A DNA stretch of 64,000 bases from Deinococcus aquaedulcis. GTDB taxonomy: Bacteria > Deinococcota > Deinococci > Deinococcales > Deinococcaceae. Every line of letters starts with the position of its first letter. Within the stretch, counting starts at the first letter, position 1. The DNA is taken from assembly GCF_019693445.1 (NCBI RefSeq), contig NZ_JAHRBL010000004.1:224944-288943 (forward strand), read 5' to 3'. The notes beneath the pieces were generated by a model. It did no database searches. It was given only the letters and a program-made list of their open reading frames with translations, and had not been told where the DNA came from. Made by a program: the position numbers and the translations under genes. Below, piece by piece: positions 60,433-64,000 of this stretch.

Positions 60433-60467
60433 AACGCGGTGAAGGCCGCGCCCCTGCCGGCGTTTTT
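60425..60467 (+). terminator. riboswitch expression platform: intrinsic terminator
   Basis: CCGGCAGG (60425-60432) pairs with CCTGCCGG (60453-60460), with an inner GCGG/CCGC stem, then TTTTT at 60463-60467. The left arm overlaps the 3' half of riboswitch P1, so ligand-stabilised P1 would prevent termination. Confidence 0.85.
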
Positions 60468-60514
60468 CGTTGGTGGTGGCCCTGCCTCTTCGCCGCGTCC
60501 ACTGGAGGCTCCCT

Positions 60515-61573
60515 GTGGAAGCGATAGTTGCGGATCTGTCGTCGGCGTTTTCGGTGCTGTGGCTGGGCAAGCCCGCCTGGATGTGGCTGCTGTTCATGAC
60601 CCTGGTGGTGGCCCTGCTGGCCTTTGACCTGGGGGTCCTCAGCCGCCGCCGCGCGGCCAAGGCGGCCGAGCACGGCGACGATGCCCAGGTGATCGGGGTG
60701 GCCAGCAGCCTGAAGCTGAGTGCCTTTTACATCGCCATTGCGCTGGCCTTCGGTGCCTGGATCTGGGTGACGCTGGGCGCCCAGAGCGGCATGGCCTACC
60801 TGACCGGCTTTGCCGTGGAAAAAGCCCTGGCCCTGGACAACGTGTTCGTGATCAGCGTGATTTTCGCGGCGCTGGCGATTCCCCGCCACCTGCAGCACCG
60901 GGTGCTGTTCTGGGGCATTCTGGGCGTCATCGTCCTGCGCGGCATCATGATCGGGCTGGGTGCAGCGCTGGTCACGCAGTTCGACTGGATCATGTGGGTG
61001 TTCGGCGCCTTCCTGCTGCTGACGGGTGTAAAGCTGCTACTGAACAAGGGCGGCCACGATGAAACCCCCGACCTGGAGCGCCACCCGGTGGTGCGCGCCC
61101 TGCGCCGGGTCATGCCCATCAGCCCCAAACTGGACGGCCAGAAGTTCCTGACCAAGCTGCCCGATGCCCTGGGCCGCGTGCGCACCCACGCCACCCCGCT
61201 GCTGCTGGCGCTGCTGCTGGTGGAATTCGCGGATCTGGTGTTCGCCGTGGACTCGATTCCGGCCATCTTCGCCATCACGCAGGACCCGTTTATCGTGTAC
61301 ACCAGCAACATCTTCGCCATTCTGGGCCTGCGCGCCCTGTACTTCGCCCTGGACGCCCTGATTCACCGCTTCAGCGCCCTGAAGCCTGCGCTGGCCCTGG
61401 TGCTGGTGTTCATTGGCGGCAAGATCTTCTACGGCCAGTTCTTCGGCAAGGTGGACCCGGCCATCAGTCTGACCGTCACGGTGGGCATCCTGGCGGGCGG
61501 CGTGCTGGTCAGCCTGTGGCGCACACGCGGCGGTGGCGGCCAGGGCAAGAACGAGGTCCAGGCGGCGGACTAA
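60515..61573 (+). CDS. TerC-family (YkoY-like) metal exporter
   Basis: A 352-residue inner-membrane protein with about nine helices. Signature motifs are EKALALDNVFVISVIFA (conserved Asp) and EFADLVFAVDSIPAIFAIT (second conserved Asp). Both lie in membrane helices and are thought to bind the metal. Family members (MeeF/MeeY) export Mn2+ or help load exoenzymes with it. GTG start 6 nt after GGAGG (60504-60508). Controlled by the Mn2+ riboswitch just upstream, so high manganese should switch it on. Confidence 0.93.
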   Translation: MEAIVADLSSAFSVLWLGKPAWMWLLFMTLVVALLAFDLGVLSRRRAAKAAEHGDDAQVIGVASSLKLSAFYIAIALAFGAWIWVTLGAQSGMAYLTGFAVEKALALDNVFVISVIFAALAIPRHLQHRVLFWGILGVIVLRGIMIGLGAALVTQFDWIMWVFGAFLLLTGVKLLLNKGGHDETPDLERHPVVRALRRVMPISPKLDGQKFLTKLPDALGRVRTHATPLLLALLLVEFADLVFAVDSIPAIFAITQDPFIVYTSNIFAILGLRALYFALDALIHRFSALKPALALVLVFIGGKIFYGQFFGKVDPAISLTVTVGILAGGVLVSLWRTRGGGGQGKNEVQAAD

Positions 61574-61599
61574 GACAAGCGGCGGTGCTGTATTTCCGA

Positions 61600-61655
61600 C
61601 CCTCTCCCCTCGTGGGAGAGGGCCTTGCGCGGCAAGGGGTGAGGGGGTTCCCCTC
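61600..61655. repeat. three consecutive hairpins of the CCCTCTCCC family
   Basis: CCCTCTCCC/GGGAGAGGG (61600-61622), CCTTGCGCGGCAAGG (61623-61637), then GAGGGG/CCCCTC (to about 61655). It follows terC and probably ends its transcript. Similar G/C-rich elements lie at 28266-28311 and 35507-35550. Confidence 0.65.
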
Positions 61656-61678
61656 CCTGCTGTGCTCTCCTGCCCGGC

Positions 61679-62599
61679 ATGACCCCCAACCGCACCCTCA
61701 CCGGCATTCCAGGCTTTCAGGTGGGCCACTGGACCCACGCCCCCGCCCGCACCGGCTGCACGGTCATCCTGTGCCCGGCGGGGGGCGCTGTCGCATCGGC
61801 ATCCTTCCTGGGGCCCAGCCCCGGCACGCGCGAGGGGGTGCTGCTCTCGCCGGAAAAGAAGGTGGAGCGCGTGCACGCCCTGCTGCTGACCGGCGGCAGC
61901 GCCTTTGGGCTGGCGGCGGCGGCCGGGGTGGTGCGGGTGCTGGAAGAGCGCGGTATAGGGCATGAAACCCCGTGGGCACGTGTGCCCATCGTGCCCGCCG
62001 CTGTGATCTATGACCTGGGGGTGGGCGACCCCACGGTGCGCCCCGGCGAACGTGAAGGTGAACTCGCCGCCCGCGCTGCCAGCGCCGAGCCAGTGGCCCG
62101 GGGGCGGGTGGGGGCTGGCACCGGGGCCACCGCCGGCAAGTACCTGGGGACCGGGGCAGTGCCCGGCGGCCTGGGCAGTGTGCTGGTCGAGCGCCGTGGG
62201 GTGCAGGTGGGCGCGCTGGCGGTGGTGAACCCCATTGGCGACGTATTGGACGAGCAGGGTGGCGTGCTGGCCGGGCCCGGGGTGGGTCCGGGCGCCGTGG
62301 CCTTTACCCCCGGCGACGCCGAGAACACCACGCTGGTGGCCGTGGTCACCGAACATGCCCTGACCAAGCCCGAATGCCGCCGTCTGGCCGACGCCGCGCA
62401 GGCCGCCCTGGCGCGGGTGATTCACCCCAGCCACACCTTCTGGGACGGCGACAGCGCCTTCGTGCTCAGCAGTGGCGCGCGCCCGGCGGCCGATCCGCTG
62501 CTGCTGGGCGCGCTGGTGCAGGAAGCCGTCTGTGGGGCAGTGCGCGACGCGGTGAGGGCAGCGCAGGCGGAGAGTTTGAAAGCCTCTGCTGGGCTCTGA
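61679..62599 (+). CDS. P1-family (DmpA-like) self-processing peptidase
   Basis: A 306-residue member of peptidase family S58. Seen: GFQVGHWTHAPARTGCTVIL, LLLTGGSAFGLAAAAGVVRVLEE, VPIVPAAVIYDL and GRVGAGTGATAGKYLG, then AENTTLVAVVTE, where autocleavage before the Thr would generate the nucleophile, and SHTFWDGDSAFVL near the end. Members cleave N-terminal residues or beta-peptides. Length is typical. No -10 box at leaderless distance. Confidence 0.88.
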   Translation: MTPNRTLTGIPGFQVGHWTHAPARTGCTVILCPAGGAVASASFLGPSPGTREGVLLSPEKKVERVHALLLTGGSAFGLAAAAGVVRVLEERGIGHETPWARVPIVPAAVIYDLGVGDPTVRPGEREGELAARAASAEPVARGRVGAGTGATAGKYLGTGAVPGGLGSVLVERRGVQVGALAVVNPIGDVLDEQGGVLAGPGVGPGAVAFTPGDAENTTLVAVVTEHALTKPECRRLADAAQAALARVIHPSHTFWDGDSAFVLSSGARPAADPLLLGALVQEAVCGAVRDAVRAAQAESLKASAGL

Positions 62600-62655
62600 A
62601 TGCCACGTCTCTCGCTCAGAGGCTCAATTGCCCAGTTGAGTCGCCCCAGAACGGC

Positions 62656-63408
62656 TCAGGCGCTTGTTCCTTCAGTGCCCTTTGGCCCGCTTTGGGTCAA
62701 CGTCAGCCGCGCGCCCACCAGCCTGAACCCCGCCCGGCGGATGTTGCGTTCGCTGGGGCTGCTTGGGGTTACGAACACGCTGGCAAGGTCTGCCCCTGCC
62801 TGGGCGGCGGCGTGCAGCCGCGCCGAAAGAAGGTCGGTCTGCACGCCCTGGCCGCGATAGTCGGGCCGGGTGGACATGCCAAACAGCGCCGCCACCCTGG
62901 CTGTCACACTCAGGGCCGCGCTGCCCGCCGCCTCGCCCCCACGCCGGGCCACGAACAGCCGCGTGCCGGGAGCCGCCGCCACCACCTGCATGGTGGGGCC
63001 GCTCCCCTCCCCGAACCCCTGCGCCGACAGGGCGGCCCAGGTCTCGGCGTCATGGGTTTCCTGCACCTCGGCTCTGGGTGGCAGCGCCGTCAGGTCGTGG
63101 GCGTAGACGTGCAGCACGGTGCTCAGGGCGTAGCCGCGCGCCCCCAGGACTCCCAGCGCCCCCGGCACTGCATCCGAGAGCAGGTGCACCGTGGGCGGGG
63201 TACCCACTTCGGCGCAAAAGGCTTCAAAGGCGGCCAGGGCATCGGCGTCTGGCGGGCGGGTGCCGTCGTGCCACGCGGCGTTCAGGGGCAGCCCCAGGCC
63301 CACAAAGGCGGCGTGTAGCGGGCCAAAGGTGGCCGCCCGGCCATAGCGGCTGTGCGCCTGCGCTTCGGCGCGGCTCAGGCGGGGCAGAACGTCCGGGGGC
63401 AGGGGCAT
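62656..63408 (-). CDS. GNAT-family N-acetyltransferase
   Basis: A 250-residue protein. The C-terminal part (about 120-250) is a GNAT domain: LFVARRGGEAAGSAALSV, then the acetyl-CoA loop in FGMSTRPDYRGQGVQTDLLSARL (RGQGVQ), and SERNIRRAGFRLV. The N-terminal half is a second, degenerate domain. The acceptor is unknown. ATG 63408 is chosen from a TATGCT -10 box 6 nt upstream rather than an ATG 12 codons earlier. Confidence 0.83.
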   Translation of the reverse strand: MPLPPDVLPRLSRAEAQAHSRYGRAATFGPLHAAFVGLGLPLNAAWHDGTRPPDADALAAFEAFCAEVGTPPTVHLLSDAVPGALGVLGARGYALSTVLHVYAHDLTALPPRAEVQETHDAETWAALSAQGFGEGSGPTMQVVAAAPGTRLFVARRGGEAAGSAALSVTARVAALFGMSTRPDYRGQGVQTDLLSARLHAAAQAGADLASVFVTPSSPSERNIRRAGFRLVGARLTLTQSGPKGTEGTSA

Positions 63409-63414
63409 GGGGGG

Positions 63415-63420
63415 AGCATA
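63415..63420 (-). promoter_or_regulatory. -10 box of the GNAT gene
   Basis: TATGCT on the minus strand, 6 nt before the ATG at 63408; decides the start. Confidence 0.5.
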
Positions 63421-63540
63421 GGGGCCCAGGCCAGGGAAACTCATGCGTCACTTGGCGGAGCTTCAGGCGATCTTAGGCCACTGCTGAGCTTGTGTGGCTT
63501 CTCTCCGTTTGGGGCCACTGGCCAGCGCCACCATAGACGC

Positions 63541-63822
63541 ATGATCGCTTTTCACCCCCACCTGTTCGTGCGGATTGTCGAACTGGACGGCCCGCGCGCC
63601 CCCATGCCCCGGCCCCTGTCCAGCGGCTTTTCCGAAGGACGCGCCTACCGCGTCCTGGGGGTGTACAACCCGTCGGAGTCCTCGGACGCCTATTTCATCC
63701 TGCCCAACGACCGCGACGAGATGTGGTTCATCTGCCAGCGTCACCTGCGCTTTGCGGGCCTGCACGACACGGGGGCCCACCATCTGGACCTTCCGATGGA
63801 GCACGCCACCGCCGCCGATTAA
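63541..63822 (+). CDS. small hypothetical protein
   Basis: A 93-residue soluble protein (MIAFHPHLFVRIVELDGPR at the start, YFILPNDRDEMWFICQRHLRF in the middle). Aromatic and charged, beta-rich by eye, with no known family. ATAGAC lies close to the start, but the spacing is poor. Codon use is host-like. Confidence 0.65.
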   Translation: MIAFHPHLFVRIVELDGPRAPMPRPLSSGFSEGRAYRVLGVYNPSESSDAYFILPNDRDEMWFICQRHLRFAGLHDTGAHHLDLPMEHATAAD

Positions 63823-63844
63823 TACGAAGTTGAAGTATAGTTGA

Positions 63845-64000
63845 TACATCAAAGCGACGATTGCCCTGAAGCACTTAAGTGAAGACGAACTGCTGCGTCG
63901 TCAACGCCAAGCCTCAACCGCCGACGAGCGTGATCGTTGGTTTGCCTTGAGGACGCTCACCTTGCATCCTGACCACTCCAGGGCGCTCCTGGCCGAGCAG
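63845..64000 (+). CDS. 5' part of an unidentified gene running off the window
   Basis: From 63845 one frame stays open to the end and reads ALKHLSEDELLRRQRQAS and then DERDRWFALRTLTLHP, helical and plausible as protein. No ATG or GTG exists in the visible frame; ATT, ATC or CTG would have to start it, or a start by frameshift. It follows an AT-rich patch (63820-63850), which could be the edge of an inserted element. Function unknown. Confidence 0.35.

Overview
The window is 64 kb of GC-rich bacterial chromosome. I infer a Deinococcus-type organism (not proven). The reasons are the housekeeping gene set, a PhoB/OmpR-type regulator that looks like the radioresistance regulator DrRRA, a manganese-riboswitch-controlled TerC gene, and start signals in which a TAnnnT -10 box lies 6-7 nt before the start codon, as on leaderless mRNAs. 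I recognise no rRNA, tRNA, CRISPR array, phage or complete insertion sequence.

Layout. 1-8.8 kb: exonuclease III, a class I/II aminotransferase, gatB, a membrane protein, a KefB-like antiporter fused to a UBP-type zinc finger, and a Pit phosphate transporter with its DUF47 partner. 8.9-13.6 kb: an orphan DUF4157 (eCIS-core) protein followed by an AT-rich/GC-rich mosaic gene. 13.6-23.5 kb: a secreted multidomain alpha-amylase, small secreted proteins, a beta-lactamase-fold protein, gatC, serS, ruvX and an enoyl-CoA hydratase. 23.5-30.7 kb: a maltodextrin operon running malR-malE-malF-malG-debranching enzyme, with paired LacI-type operators. 30.8-41.9 kb: single genes, among them an RraA-like protein, a ferredoxin-like protein, PBP4, rdgB, sufE, a rhodanese, a glycosyltransferase and a metallophosphatase. 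42.0-47.8 kb: a compact three-gene operon encoding a small beta-grasp-like protein ending in Gly-Gly, a 1632-residue DUF5724/DUF4132 protein and a third unknown protein. 47.9-50.6 kb: alaS. 50.6-53.0 kb: an AT-rich island with a two-domain peptidoglycan-hydrolase effector and an overlapping lipoprotein, probably its immunity partner. 53.1-64 kb: two response regulators, an amidohydrolase, a YebC protein, a sugar-nucleotidyltransferase, an alpha/beta hydrolase lacking its nucleophile, TerC behind a yybP-ykoY riboswitch, a P1 peptidase, a GNAT protein and the start of an unidentified gene.

How the genes work together. The amylase, MalEFG and debranching enzyme form a starch/maltodextrin pathway. 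GatB, GatC, SerRS and AlaRS serve translation. The most unusual material is of two kinds: the Gly-Gly protein/DUF4132 operon, together with a zinc finger of a class that binds ubiquitin's Gly-Gly tail elsewhere in the window; and the two polymorphic-toxin-like loci whose base composition changes inside genes. Intergenic regions carry heptamer tandem repeats, palindromes and strong hairpin terminators.
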